The notes under the pieces were generated by a model, which did not search any database, was not told where the DNA came from, and worked only from the letters and a program-made list of their open reading frames with translations. From the NCBI RefSeq assembly GCF_001439695.1, contig NZ_JYLL01000024.1:27090-91089 (forward strand): DNA of 64,000 nucleotides, in the 5' to 3' direction. Source of the stretch: Pseudomonas veronii. Its GTDB lineage: Bacteria; Pseudomonadota; Gammaproteobacteria; Pseudomonadales; Pseudomonadaceae. The position numbers and the translations under genes were made by a program. Positions 24,123 through 32,973 of the stretch are shown in pieces; within the stretch, counting starts at the first letter, position 1, and every line of letters begins with the position of its first letter.

Positions 24123-25388
24123 TCATAAACGTATGGACAGGCCATCGGCCAAGGATTGTCGATAGGCCCGCCACGCCGGCACGCTGCCCATCAACAGCGC
24201 CGCCGCGAGGATACCGGCGAGCAAGCTCCATTCATACTCGCTGGGCCAGGCCATCGGCAGGTCCAGGCCGTAGTTGGCCTGCAGGTACCCGCGTGAAGCG
24301 GCGATGCACACGTACAGCAGACCCACGCCGGCGATCACACCGGACAGCGCCAGGGCGAAGGCTTCGAAGATCAGCAACGTCGCGATATGCCACGGCCGCG
24401 CGCCCACCGAACGCAGGATCGCCATTTCGCGACGACGCTCGTTGAGGCTGGTGAGGATCGCGGTGAGCATGCCGATCAAACCGGTCAGCACCACGAACAG
24501 CGAGATCACGAACAGCGCTTTTTCGGCGGTGCCCATCATGCTCCACAGCTCTTGCAGCGCCACGCCGGGCAGGATCGCCAGCATTGGTTCGCCACGGAAT
24601 TCATTGATCTCGCGTTGCAGGGCGAAGGTGGAGATCTTGTTGTTCAAGCCGAGCATGAAGGCGGTGATCGCCTGCGGGGTCAGGTCCATGTTGCGCGCCT
24701 GATCGGCACTGATGCGGCCTTTGCCCTGGGCCGGCACGCCGTTGTGCCAGTCGATATGGATCGCCTCCATGCCGCCGAGGCTGATATGCAGTGTGCGGTC
24801 CACCGGGGTGCCGGTGCGCTTGAGGATGCCGACCACGGTGAACGGTTTGTCATCGTGCTTGACCAGGCTCACCACGGCCACGCCATGGGCCAGCACCAAC
24901 TGATCGCCGAGCTTGTAGTGCAGCGCTTCGGCCACTTCGGCGCCGAGTACCACTTCGAACGGATCGGTGGCGAAGGCGCGGCCGCTGGCCAGTTCGAGGT
25001 GTTGCTTGCGGCCGTACTGGTAGTGCTCGAAATAGGATTCGTTGGTGCCCATCACCCGGTAGCCGCGATGGGAGTCGCCGAGGGAGATCGGAATCGCCCA
25101 TTTCACCTGCGGGTTGGCGGCGAAGTGTTCGTAGCTGTCCCAACGGATATTGTTGGTGGCGTTGCCGATGCGGAACACCGAATACAGCAGCAGGTTGACC
25201 GAGCCGGAGCGCGCGCCGACGATCAGGTCGGTGCCGCTGATGGTGCTGGCGAAACTGTTGCGCGCTTCAACGCGTACCCGCTCCACGGCCAGCAGCAGGC
25301 ACACCGAAAGGGCGATGGCGAAGGCGGTGAGGATCGCGGTAAAGCGGCGGTTAGCCAGGCTGGCCATGGCTAGACGGAACAGATACAT
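24123..25388 (-). CDS. ABC transporter permease, FtsX/MacB/LolE-like
   Basis: A 421-residue inner-membrane protein: one N-terminal helix (FTAILTAFAIALSVCLLLAV), a periplasmic domain of about 230 residues, and three C-terminal helices with the FtsX-domain coupling region SLNERRREMAILRSVGARPWHI. Such permeases do mechanotransmission or extrude lipoproteins or other periplasmic substrates rather than importing. The start at 25388 lies one base after the ATPase stop. Together with the neighbouring ATPase, DUF2796 and DUF3299 genes it matches a conserved Pseudomonas cluster tied to zinc. Confidence 0.85.
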   Translation of the reverse strand: MYLFRLAMASLANRRFTAILTAFAIALSVCLLLAVERVRVEARNSFASTISGTDLIVGARSGSVNLLLYSVFRIGNATNNIRWDSYEHFAANPQVKWAIPISLGDSHRGYRVMGTNESYFEHYQYGRKQHLELASGRAFATDPFEVVLGAEVAEALHYKLGDQLVLAHGVAVVSLVKHDDKPFTVVGILKRTGTPVDRTLHISLGGMEAIHIDWHNGVPAQGKGRISADQARNMDLTPQAITAFMLGLNNKISTFALQREINEFRGEPMLAILPGVALQELWSMMGTAEKALFVISLFVVLTGLIGMLTAILTSLNERRREMAILRSVGARPWHIATLLIFEAFALALSGVIAGVGLLYVCIAASRGYLQANYGLDLPMAWPSEYEWSLLAGILAAALLMGSVPAWRAYRQSLADGLSIRL

Positions 25389-25389
25389 C

Positions 25390-26100
25390 TCAAACCTCTG
25401 CGGGCGTGGCGGCGCGATTGAGTTCGGCCAGCGACAGGTGACGGTCGAACAGCGGAGCCAGGCTCTGGTCATGGCTGACAAACAACAGGCTGGCGCCGGC
25501 CTCGCGGCATTCGGCGAACAACAGTTGCAGGAAGGCTTCGCGGGCGTCGTAGTCCAGCGCCGAGGTGGGTTCGTCGGCGATCACCAGCTCCGGCTGGCCG
25601 ATCAGCGCACGGGCGGCGGCCACCCGTTGTTGCTGGCCGATCGACAGCGAGTCGGCGCGGCGCTCCAGCAGGGCGCTGTCCTTCAACCCCAGGTGCGCCA
25701 GCAACGCCGCGGCGGCCTGGTCGACACTGCCGTGGCGCTGCTTGGCCCGCTGCGCGCGCAGCTTGGAAAAGTGGCACGGCAACTCGACGTTTTCGCGCAC
25801 CGACAGGAACGGCAGCAGGTTGAACTGCTGGAAGATGTAGCCGGTATGGTCGACGCGAAAACGGTCGCGGGCACCGGCCGAGAGGTCGGTCAGTTCCTGG
25901 CCGAGCAGACGGATGCTGCCCCGGCCGGGTGTCTGCACGCCGCCCAGCAGGCCGAGCAGGGTGGTCTTGCCACTGCCGCTGGGACCCTTGAGAAACAGGG
26001 TCTCCCCCGGTTCCAGGCGGAACGCGGGGATGTCCAGCAACGGCGGGTGTCCGGGCCAGTTGAAGCCCAGGTCGGACAGTTCGATCAATGCGTGGCTCAT
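25390..26100 (-). CDS. ABC transporter ATP-binding protein (LolD/MacB type)
   Basis: A 236-residue ATPase. Walker A is GPSGSGKTT (39-47), Walker B is LVIADEPTSALD, and the switch His is in SHDQS. The signature reads LSIGQQQR rather than LSGGQQQR, an Ile for the second-position Gly, still compatible with function. It pairs with the FtsX-like permease downstream (one-base gap) and follows the DUF2796 gene by six bases. Confidence 0.87.
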   Translation of the reverse strand: MSHALIELSDLGFNWPGHPPLLDIPAFRLEPGETLFLKGPSGSGKTTLLGLLGGVQTPGRGSIRLLGQELTDLSAGARDRFRVDHTGYIFQQFNLLPFLSVRENVELPCHFSKLRAQRAKQRHGSVDQAAAALLAHLGLKDSALLERRADSLSIGQQQRVAAARALIGQPELVIADEPTSALDYDAREAFLQLLFAECREAGASLLFVSHDQSLAPLFDRHLSLAELNRAATPAEV

Positions 26101-26106
26101 GGCTAC

Positions 26107-26712
26107 TCAGAACTTCAGGGTGGCTGCTGTGACCGTCGCTTCCACACCTTGCTGGCCGCTCGGGCCGATCAGTTGTACCTGAATTTTCTGGGTGGCGGGG
26201 AAGGTCTTGAACACTTGGCTCAGGTCGAGGTTGCTCAAGGCCGTCGGCGTGGCGCAGGTGAACTGGTAGTGGGCGTGGATTTCGCTGTGGTCGTGATGGT
26301 GCTCGTGGGCGGCCGCGTCTTTGTCGGCGGTGGCGTGGTCGTCATCGTCGTCATCATGCTCGGCTTCGGGCTTGTCGCCGAACAGCGGGCTGTTGAGTTC
26401 CTGGGTGCTGACCACGCAACCGGCGGCCTTGGGCAGGTTGAACAGGGCGGCTGGGTTTTCCAGCTGTTTGCGCACGGCGGCGACCTTGGCTTTGTCGGCG
26501 GCGCTGGTGGCCGGGTGTTCGAACCCCACCAGGTTCATCGCCGGGCTGTCCAGCTCAAGCTCCAGGGCCTGGCCGTCGAGCGCCGCGTTGAGACGGCCGA
26601 CCCCGTGTTCATGGGCTCCCAGGCTGGCATGCTCATGATCATGCTCGTCAGCGGCGTGGGCGATAGCCAGTGGCAGCAGGGCAAACGGCAAAGCAAGCAG
26701 CAGACGGCGCAT
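26107..26712 (-). CDS. His-rich periplasmic DUF2796 / ZrgA-like zinc-binding protein
   Basis: A 201-residue exported protein: signal peptide MRRLLLALPFALLPLAIAHA, then DEHDHEHASLGAHEHG. A second His/Asp-rich stretch (about 115-145) with HEHHHDHSEIHAHY gives many potential zinc ligands. The fold region matches DUF2796, the family of Vibrio ZrgA, which is linked to zinc uptake. First gene of the ABC operon, with GGAG before the ATG and a TGTTAT...ATAACA palindrome close upstream that may be a Zur site. The zinc role is inference from composition, family and context. Confidence 0.8.
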   Translation of the reverse strand: MRRLLLALPFALLPLAIAHAADEHDHEHASLGAHEHGVGRLNAALDGQALELELDSPAMNLVGFEHPATSAADKAKVAAVRKQLENPAALFNLPKAAGCVVSTQELNSPLFGDKPEAEHDDDDDDHATADKDAAAHEHHHDHSEIHAHYQFTCATPTALSNLDLSQVFKTFPATQKIQVQLIGPSGQQGVEATVTAATLKF

Positions 26713-26738
26713 GGGGAAGCTCCAGAACATGAAATTTA

Positions 26739-26758
26739 TGTTATGTGATCTTATAACA
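26739..26758. promoter_or_regulatory. Candidate Zur operator upstream of the DUF2796-ABC operon
   Basis: TGTTAT at 26739 and ATAACA ending at 26758 form an inverted repeat 27 bases before the DUF2796 ATG. The arms match Zur half-sites, but the spacing (eight bases) is longer than the usual GTTATA-type box, so binding needs testing. Confidence 0.45.
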
Positions 26759-26844
26759 ATAGTGCCGAGAGTTTGACCGTCCGCTTGGCGTTGCGCAAGC
26801 CGCATGGGAGCATGCCCGTCGGAAAAAATGCAGGAGTAGGGACG

Positions 26845-27195
26845 ATGTTGCGGATTCGTGGAACTGTCGGCGACCTGCCGGTGGACTTGACTCTGGAGCT
26901 GGATGACGCTGATTGGGCACGCCTGCGCGCGCAGTTGCAGACGCCGCCGGTGCCCAGCGCCACCGCTGCGCCGGCTGTTGCGGTCAAGCAGAACGATGAC
27001 CTGTGGCAGAACGCCCAGGACCTGTTGCGCGCCGCCGGCCAGCTCAACGGGCTGGAATTGCTCGATCAACTGGAAGGACTGGCCGGCGACGCCGCGGCGG
27101 GCAAGCGCCTGCTGGTGCGCCTGCGCCATAGCGGCCAGGTCAAGGTCAGCAGCGGCGGTGATACGCCGCTCTATACCTGGATTGACCCGTTGTAG
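26845..27195 (+). CDS. Conserved hypothetical protein, 116 residues
   Basis: I do not recognise a family. It starts MLRIRGTVGDLPVDLTLELD after an AGGAGTAGGG Shine-Dalgarno and ends GDTPLYTWIDPL. No signal peptide or membrane segment is seen; the middle (WQNAQDLLRAAGQLNGLELLDQLEGL) looks helical. Codon use is normal for the window. It is divergent from the zinc-linked operon and followed at once by a REPIN. Confidence 0.7.
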   Translation: MLRIRGTVGDLPVDLTLELDDADWARLRAQLQTPPVPSATAAPAVAVKQNDDLWQNAQDLLRAAGQLNGLELLDQLEGLAGDAAAGKRLLVRLRHSGQVKVSSGGDTPLYTWIDPL

Positions 27196-27290
27196 GAGCG
27201 AGCTTGCTTGCGAAGAGCGTCAACCACAACGCGCCCATCCTGAATGAATGCGGTGTCCTTGAGTTTTTCGCGAGCAAGCTCGCTCCTACA
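27191..27290. repeat. REPIN (GTAGGAGCGAGC family)
   Basis: TGTAGGAGCGAGCTTGC at the left and GCAAGCTCGCTCCTACA at the right are inverted copies, about 100 bases end to end. The interior resembles the REPIN at 38845-38944 read on the other strand, so they are copies of the same full element. The left arm overlaps the stop of the preceding gene by five bases. Confidence 0.9.
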
Positions 27291-27296
27291 GGGCGA

Positions 27297-28169
27297 TTAG
27301 TACAGCGCGGCGAACAGCTTGCGGCGGTACGCGGTCACCAGCGGGTGATCGTTGCCCAGCAGTTCGAACACCTGCAGCAAGGTCTTGTGCGGTAAGCCTT
27401 CGCTGTAGCTGCGGTTGCGGATGAACAGTTTGAGCAAGCCTTCCAGCGCGGCATCGTACTGCTGGCGCGCCAGTTGCTGAATGGCCAACTGATAGGCCGC
27501 TTCATCGTCCTGCGGGTTTTGCGCCAGGCGGCTTTTCAGGTCGGCGGGGTCGGGCAGGTCGGCGGCCTGGCGCAGGAAGGTGATTTGCGCCTTGGCGCCA
27601 GCGAGGGCGGCCTTGTGCTCGTCGCTCTTGACGGCGTCGAGAACGGCCTGGGCTTCACCCAATTCACCGCGTTCGGCCAGGCAGCGCGCGTACAGAATCA
27701 GCGCGCCGGCGTTGCTGTTGTCTTCGCCCAGCAGCGCGACCAGCACGGCTTCGGCTTCACTGATACGGCCCTCGGCAAACAGCGCCTGAGCCTGCTCCAG
27801 CGGGTCCGCCGCAGCCGGCGGCGGCATCTGCACGTGAGGTTCGAGCATCGCCCGCACCGCCGACTCCGGCTGCGCCCCGGCAAACCCGTCCACCGGTTGG
27901 CCGTCCTTGAACAGCACCACCGTCGGCAGGTTGCGAATACCAAAGCGCGCAACGATGTCCTGCTCGGCCTCGCAATCGACCTTGGCCAGCAGCAATTGGC
28001 CCTGATAACTCTCGGCGATCTTCGCCAGCATCGGCATCAACGCCTTGCACGGCGCGCACCACTCGGCCCAGAAGTCCACGAGCACGGGCTTTTCGAAGGA
28101 GTTCTGGATCACCGCCTGGTCGAACGTGGCGGTGGTGGCGTCGAAGATATACGGCGTGGGCTCACTCAT
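27297..28169 (-). CDS. cnoX: Thioredoxin-TPR co-chaperone (CnoX/YbbN type)
   Basis: A 290-residue cytoplasmic protein. The N-terminal thioredoxin domain (about 1-110) has the active site WCAPC (C38, C41), so unlike the SXXC E. coli protein it keeps both cysteines. Tetratricopeptide-like helices follow (ALFAEGRISEAEAVLVALL, GALILYARCLAERGELGEAQAVL). E. coli CnoX protects proteins from oxidation and hands them to GroEL and DnaK. The ATG at 28169 is chosen because it gives the usual N-terminus MSEPTPYIFDATTATFD. Confidence 0.88.
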   Translation of the reverse strand: MSEPTPYIFDATTATFDQAVIQNSFEKPVLVDFWAEWCAPCKALMPMLAKIAESYQGQLLLAKVDCEAEQDIVARFGIRNLPTVVLFKDGQPVDGFAGAQPESAVRAMLEPHVQMPPPAAADPLEQAQALFAEGRISEAEAVLVALLGEDNSNAGALILYARCLAERGELGEAQAVLDAVKSDEHKAALAGAKAQITFLRQAADLPDPADLKSRLAQNPQDDEAAYQLAIQQLARQQYDAALEGLLKLFIRNRSYSEGLPHKTLLQVFELLGNDHPLVTAYRRKLFAALY

Positions 28170-28201
28170 GGGGCGTCTCGAATAAAGCGGGAATGGGGCA
28201 A

Positions 28202-28864
28202 CTATAAGGGCTGGCGCCGCGAATGGTACAGGCTCACCTTGCGAAACTCCCAAGGCTCGGCCAAGTCCGGCAATGTCAGGGCATCGAGTATCGCCAGGCG
28301 CTGATAATCCGGATGCTGAAAGTCCCGCACCCGCGAGTCCGCCACCAGTGCTTCACGCCCGCGCGTGAGGAACTGGTCGAGCAGCGGCAGGTTGGCGCGG
28401 TCGTAGAGCACGTCGGCCACCAGGATCAGGTCGAAGCGGTCGGCCTCGGCGAAAAAATCCGCCGAATAGCCCAGTTCAACCCCGTTGAGTTCGGCATTCG
28501 CACGGCAGGACGCCAATGCCAGTGGGTCCAGGTCGCAGGCCACCACTTCCTGCGCGCCGGCCTTGGCGGCGGCAATCCCGGCGACGCCGGAGCCGGCGCC
28601 GAAATCCAGCACGCGCTTGCCCGCGACCCATTCCGGGTTCGCCGCCAGGTAGCGTGCGAGTGCCAGGCCGCTGGCCCAGCAAAAACTCCAGTAGGGCGGC
28701 TCATGCAGGATGCGCCGGGTTTCTTCGGGGCTGAAGGCGCGGTCCATGTTGTCGGCGTCGAGCAGCCACAACGCCAGGTCGGTGCCCGGCAACGGGCAGG
28801 GCACCAGCTGTGCGTCGCCGATCAGGGCGCTCAGCGCCCGTTGCAGGTCGAGCGGTGGCGTCAT
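28202..28864 (-). CDS. Class I SAM methyltransferase, METTL20/ETFB-lysine type
   Basis: A 220-residue methyltransferase with motif I VLDFGAGSGVAGIAAAKAGA, strand-2 acid ACDLDPLAL and motif post-II LILVADVLYDRAN. This pattern is that of the protein-lysine methyltransferase family 16, whose bacterial members modify the electron-transfer flavoprotein beta subunit. Its ATG overlaps the lipoprotein gene stop as ATGA, so the two are coupled. The target is inferred from family only. Confidence 0.78.
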   Translation of the reverse strand: MTPPLDLQRALSALIGDAQLVPCPLPGTDLALWLLDADNMDRAFSPEETRRILHEPPYWSFCWASGLALARYLAANPEWVAGKRVLDFGAGSGVAGIAAAKAGAQEVVACDLDPLALASCRANAELNGVELGYSADFFAEADRFDLILVADVLYDRANLPLLDQFLTRGREALVADSRVRDFQHPDYQRLAILDALTLPDLAEPWEFRKVSLYHSRRQPL

Positions 28865-29316
28865 GGTGCCTTGACGAGTTGCAGGGGGCCGGTGGTCTGG
28901 GTGATGGCCTGGGTGATGCGTACTGCGGGCAGGTGCAGGATCAGTTGGCCGGACTGGCTGGCGCGCCCGCGCAGTTCGACCCGCGCACCGGCCGGGAACG
29001 CGTCGGGGCTGAAGCGCAGGCGGAAGGCCAGGGGCTTGCCGTTGCCGCTCAGCACGCTGCTGGCGAGCAGTTGTTGCGGGCGGCTGCGGTCGTCGATCAC
29101 CAACAGCGCCATTTCGACTTCGGCGCCGGCGGGCACGTTGGTCAGGCTGCCGTTGATCTCACGCTGGTAGGCCGGCAGCGGGCCGAGGTCTTCGATGCCG
29201 GGGACTTTTTTCTCTTGCGCCGGCTGGGGCTGCGGCGTCGAAGGTTTTGGGGCTTCGCTGCTGCAGGCGACCAGAAAACCGAACAAGGTGAGTAAAACGA
29301 GTGGTCGTAACTGCAT
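28861..29316 (-). CDS. YbaY-family lipoprotein
   Basis: A 151-residue outer-envelope lipoprotein: lipobox LVACS with the lipidated C18, a Pro/Gln-rich linker, then a beta-rich YbaY/YscW domain (REINGSLTNVPAGAEVEMALLVIDD, RVELRGRASQSGQLIL). The ATG at 29316 has TGGAG at good spacing and gives a standard lipoprotein signal. First gene of a pair with the methyltransferase. The function of the family is unclear. Confidence 0.8.
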   Translation of the reverse strand: MQLRPLVLLTLFGFLVACSSEAPKPSTPQPQPAQEKKVPGIEDLGPLPAYQREINGSLTNVPAGAEVEMALLVIDDRSRPQQLLASSVLSGNGKPLAFRLRFSPDAFPAGARVELRGRASQSGQLILHLPAVRITQAITQTTGPLQLVKAP

Positions 29317-29455
29317 GTACGGCTCCAGAAAGGACAAAATCCGTGGCTTAAAAAACAGGAAACATAATCGTCAGCCTATATACCGTAAAGGCTATGGCTT
29401 GTCTTGCCACGGGGATGCGCTACCATGGCCCTCCCTTTTTTTGTTGCCTGCCACC

Positions 29456-29920
29456 ATGCACTGTCCCTTCTGCGGTGCCAACGACACCAAGGTCATTGAC
29501 TCGCGTCTGGTCGCCGAGGGCGATCAAGTGCGTCGCCGGCGCGAATGCCTGGCCTGCGGTGAACGTTTCACCACCTTCGAAACCGCCGAACTGGTATTGC
29601 CGCGCCTGATCAAATCCGACGGCAGCCGCCAGCCTTTCGACGAAGACAAATTGCGCGCCGGTATGCAGCGCGCCCTGGAAAAACGCCCGGTGAGTGTCGA
29701 GCGGCTGGAGGCGGCGCTGGCGCATATCAAGCACAAGTTGCGCGCGACCGGCGAGCGCGAGGTCAAGTCCCTGGTGGTTGGAGAGCTGGTGATGGGCGAG
29801 CTGCAAAAGCTCGACGAAGTCGCCTATATCCGTTTCGCTTCGGTGTATCGACGTTTCCAGGACCTCAATGAGTTCCGCGAAGAGATCGACCGCCTGGCCC
29901 GTGAGCCGATCAAAAAATGA
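29456..29920 (+). CDS. nrdR: Transcriptional repressor NrdR
   Basis: ATP/dATP-sensing repressor of ribonucleotide reductase genes. It has 154 residues. The N-terminal zinc ribbon has CPFCG (C3, C6) and CLACGERF (C31, C34), followed by the ATP-cone (LPRLIKSDGSRQPFDEDKLRAGMQRAL). The stop overlaps the ribD start as ATGA, the usual linkage of nrdR with the riboflavin operon. No strong Shine-Dalgarno is visible. Confidence 0.97.
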   Translation: MHCPFCGANDTKVIDSRLVAEGDQVRRRRECLACGERFTTFETAELVLPRLIKSDGSRQPFDEDKLRAGMQRALEKRPVSVERLEAALAHIKHKLRATGEREVKSLVVGELVMGELQKLDEVAYIRFASVYRRFQDLNEFREEIDRLAREPIKK

Positions 29921-31053
29921 ACCCACCGTCTGCTGAACAGGCCATCCTCGACGCCCATTACATGGCCCGCGCCCTCGAACTGGCGCGCAACGGCCTGTAC
30001 ACCACCCATCCCAACCCGCGTGTGGGGTGTGTGATTGTGCGCGATGGGCAGATCGTCGGCGAAGGTTGGCATGTACGTACCGGCGAGCCCCATGCAGAAG
30101 TGCATGCCTTGCGCGCAGCCGCTGACAAAGCCCGTGGCGCCACGGCCTACGTCACCCTGGAACCCTGCAGCCATTACGGCCATACCCCGCCGTGCGCCGA
30201 TGCGCTGGTGAGTGCCGGGGTGGCGCGGGTGGTCGCGGCGATGCAGGACCCCAACCCGGATGTCGCCGGGCGCGGTATGCAGCGTTTGGCCCAGGCCGGC
30301 ATCGAAGTGCGCAGCGGTGTGCTCGAAGTGGAAGCGCGGGCGCTCAATAAAGGTTTCCTCAAGCGCATGGAACACGGCCTGCCGTTTGTGCGGGTCAAGC
30401 TGGCGATGAGCCTGGACGGTCGCACCGCGATGGCCAGCGGCGAGAGCCAATGGATCACCGGCCCCGCCGCCCGCGCCGCCGTGCAGCGCCTGCGCGCCGA
30501 GGCCAGCGTAGTGCTGACCGGCGCCGACACCGTGCTGGCCGATGGTGCGCGCCTGACCGTGCGCGCCGCCGAACTCGGCCTGGACGCAGAAACCACCGCG
30601 CTGGCCATGTCGCGTCCGCCGCTGCGCGTATTGATCGACGGCCGCCTGCGGGTGCCGCTCAATGCGCCGTTCTTCAAGGCCGGCCCGGCGCTGGTCATCA
30701 CCTGTGTCACTGCGGAAAACCAGTTCCCCCGTGGCCCCGAGTGCCTGGTGGTGCCCGGTGTCGATGGCCAGGTCGACCTGCGCTCGGCGCTGGTGGCGTT
30801 GGCGGCCCGTGGCGTCAACGACGTGCTGGTGGAAGCCGGGCCAAGCCTGGCGGGCGCGTTCGCCCAGCAGGGCCTGGTGGACGAATACGTGATTTTCGTC
30901 GCCGGCAAGTTCCTCGGCTCCGCAGCCCGGCCTTTGCTGGACTGGCCGCTTGAGAAACTGGCCGACGCGCCCCAACTCAAGATCACTGAAATGCGCGCTG
31001 TGGGCGATGACTGGCGAGTCACTGCCATCCCTGTGCCAGCAGCGAGCGTATAA
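29917..31053 (+). CDS. ribD: Bifunctional riboflavin deaminase/reductase RibD
   Basis: Second and third steps of riboflavin synthesis. It has 378 residues. The N-terminal deaminase carries the zinc and catalytic residues H59, E61, C84 and C93 (GEPHAEVHA, EPCSHYGHTPPC); the C-terminal reductase starts near LPFVRVKLAMSLDGRTAM and has GADTVLADGARLTVR and DVLVEAGPSLAGAF. It is coupled to nrdR by an ATGA overlap and followed 47 bases later by ribE. Confidence 0.97.
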   Translation: MNPPSAEQAILDAHYMARALELARNGLYTTHPNPRVGCVIVRDGQIVGEGWHVRTGEPHAEVHALRAAADKARGATAYVTLEPCSHYGHTPPCADALVSAGVARVVAAMQDPNPDVAGRGMQRLAQAGIEVRSGVLEVEARALNKGFLKRMEHGLPFVRVKLAMSLDGRTAMASGESQWITGPAARAAVQRLRAEASVVLTGADTVLADGARLTVRAAELGLDAETTALAMSRPPLRVLIDGRLRVPLNAPFFKAGPALVITCVTAENQFPRGPECLVVPGVDGQVDLRSALVALAARGVNDVLVEAGPSLAGAFAQQGLVDEYVIFVAGKFLGSAARPLLDWPLEKLADAPQLKITEMRAVGDDWRVTAIPVPAASV

Positions 31054-31100
31054 TTCTGACCGGGCGCTCAAACGCCCGCACCGTTTTCCAGGAGAAGGCC

Positions 31101-31778
31101 ATGTTCACCGGCATTATCGAATCCATCGGCAGCATCCGTGCCATGACCCCCAAGGGCGGCGACGTGCGCCTGCTGGTTGACACCGGCAAGCTCGACCTGG
31201 GCGACGTCAAGCTGGGCGACAGCATCGCCGTCAGCGGCGTGTGCCTGACCGTCGTCGACTTGCCGGGCAACGGCTTTGCCGCCGATGTCAGCCGCGAAAC
31301 CCTGGACTGCACGGCGATGAGCGACCTCAAGGCCGGCAGCCCGGTCAACCTGGAAAAAGCCCTGACCCCGACCACGCGCCTGGGTGGTCATCTGGTCAGC
31401 GGCCATGTCGACGGCGTCGGCGAAGTAGTGGCGCGCAGCGAAAACGCCCGCGCCGTGGAGTTCCGCATCCGCGCGCCCAAGGAGTTGGCCAAATACATCG
31501 CCCACAAAGGCTCGATCACCGTCGATGGCACCAGCCTGACCGTGAACGCCGTGGATGGCGCCGAATTCGCACTGACCATCATTCCCCACACCCTGAGCGA
31601 AACCATCATGGCGTCGTACCAGCCAGGTCGCCGGGTGAACCTGGAAGTCGACTTGCTTGCCCGTTACCTGGAGCGCCTGCTTATGGGCGATAAGGCCGCA
31701 GAGTCTGACTCTCGACAAAAGCCTGCCAGTAACATCACCGAAAGTTTTCTGGCCGCTAACGGCTACCTGAAATCCTGA
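31101..31778 (+). CDS. ribE: Riboflavin synthase alpha chain
   Basis: Last step of the pathway, dismutation of two lumazine molecules. It has 225 residues. Two tandem lumazine-binding barrels are seen: the first starts MFTGIIESIGSIRAM and has the SGVCLTV motif, the second starts GGHLVSGHVDGVGEV and has DGTSLTVNAV. The C-terminal segment (ARYLERLL) forms the trimer helix. AGGAGAAGGCC precedes the ATG. Confidence 0.97.
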   Translation: MFTGIIESIGSIRAMTPKGGDVRLLVDTGKLDLGDVKLGDSIAVSGVCLTVVDLPGNGFAADVSRETLDCTAMSDLKAGSPVNLEKALTPTTRLGGHLVSGHVDGVGEVVARSENARAVEFRIRAPKELAKYIAHKGSITVDGTSLTVNAVDGAEFALTIIPHTLSETIMASYQPGRRVNLEVDLLARYLERLLMGDKAAESDSRQKPASNITESFLAANGYLKS

Positions 31779-31793
31779 CCAAGGGGGTGCCCT

Positions 31794-32885
31794 GTGGCGC
31801 TCAATAGCATCGAAGAACTGGTTGAAGATATCCGCCAAGGCAAGATGGTCATCCTGATGGATGACGAAGACCGTGAGAACGAAGGCGACATCATCATGGC
31901 CGCCGAGGCGTGCAAGCCGGAGCACATCAACTTCATGGCCAAGCACGCCCGTGGGTTGATCTGCATGCCCATGAGCCGCGAACGCTGCGAGTTGCTCAAG
32001 CTGCCGCTGATGGCGCCGCGCAACGGTTCCGGGTTTGGCACCAAGTTCACCGTATCGATCGAGGCCACCACCGGCGTGACCACCGGGATCTCCGCCGCCG
32101 ACCGTGCGCGCACCGTGCAAGCGGCCGCCGCGAAAGACGCCAAGGCCGAAGACATCGTCAGCCCGGGCCACATCTTCCCGCTGATGGCCCAGCCGGGCGG
32201 CACCCTGGCCCGCGCCGGCCACACCGAAGCCGCCTGCGACCTGGCGCGCATGGCCGGTTTCGAGCCGAGCGGGGTGATCTGCGAAGTGATGAACGACGAC
32301 GGCACCATGGCCCGTCGTAGCGAACTCGAAACCTTTGCCGCCCAACACAACCTCAAGATCGGCACGATTGCCGACCTGATTCACTACCGGATGATCCACG
32401 AACGTACCGTTCAGCGGATTGCCGAGCAGCCGCTGGACAGCGAACTGGGCCAATTCAACCTGGTGACCTACCGTGATTCGGTGGAGGGCGACGTTCACAT
32501 GGCGCTGACCCTGGGCACCATCTGCGCCGACGAACCGACCCTGGTGCGCGTGCATAACATGGACCCGCTGCGCGACCTGTTGATGGTCAAGCAACCCGGG
32601 CGCTGGAGCCTGCGCGCCGCGATGGCCGCGGTGTCCGAGGCCGGCAGCGGGGTGGTATTGCTGTTGGGCAACCCGGTGGATGGCGACGTATTGCTCGCGC
32701 ATATTCGTGAGTCCGCCGAGCAAACCCAGGTCAAAACGCCGACCACCTACAGCATCGTCGGTGCCGGTTCGCAGATCCTGCGTGACCTCGGCGTGCGCAA
32801 AATGCGCCTGATGAGCGCACCGATGAAATTTAATGCGATATCCGGTTTCGACCTGGAAGTTGTAGAATACGTGCCCTCCGAATAA
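31794..32885 (+). CDS. ribBA: DHBP synthase with degenerate GTP cyclohydrolase II domain (RibBA/RibBX type)
   Basis: The N-terminal 3,4-dihydroxy-2-butanone 4-phosphate synthase domain (about 1-203) has intact MDDEDRENEGDIIMAAE and the HTEAACDLARMAG active-site motif. The C-terminal domain (about 208-363) follows the GTP cyclohydrolase II fold but lacks the zinc cysteine triad: where functional enzymes have CLTG...RCDCG it reads VEGDVHMALTLGTICADEP. That half is therefore probably not a cyclohydrolase. The true RibA lies at 35074. It starts with GTG after AAGGGGG. Confidence 0.95.
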   Translation: MALNSIEELVEDIRQGKMVILMDDEDRENEGDIIMAAEACKPEHINFMAKHARGLICMPMSRERCELLKLPLMAPRNGSGFGTKFTVSIEATTGVTTGISAADRARTVQAAAAKDAKAEDIVSPGHIFPLMAQPGGTLARAGHTEAACDLARMAGFEPSGVICEVMNDDGTMARRSELETFAAQHNLKIGTIADLIHYRMIHERTVQRIAEQPLDSELGQFNLVTYRDSVEGDVHMALTLGTICADEPTLVRVHNMDPLRDLLMVKQPGRWSLRAAMAAVSEAGSGVVLLLGNPVDGDVLLAHIRESAEQTQVKTPTTYSIVGAGSQILRDLGVRKMRLMSAPMKFNAISGFDLEVVEYVPSE

Positions 32886-32973
32886 AGGCTGGCGATTTTC
32901 GCCCCTTGTTCGCGGTTAAATCATCACTGAGGGACGCACTTTTCGCGTCCCGGCTCTTTAAGAGATTTGTCGA

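Noticed and set aside
31054..32973. FMN riboswitch in the riboflavin cluster
   Set aside because: The gaps before ribE and ribH are short and show none of the conserved RFN element segments.
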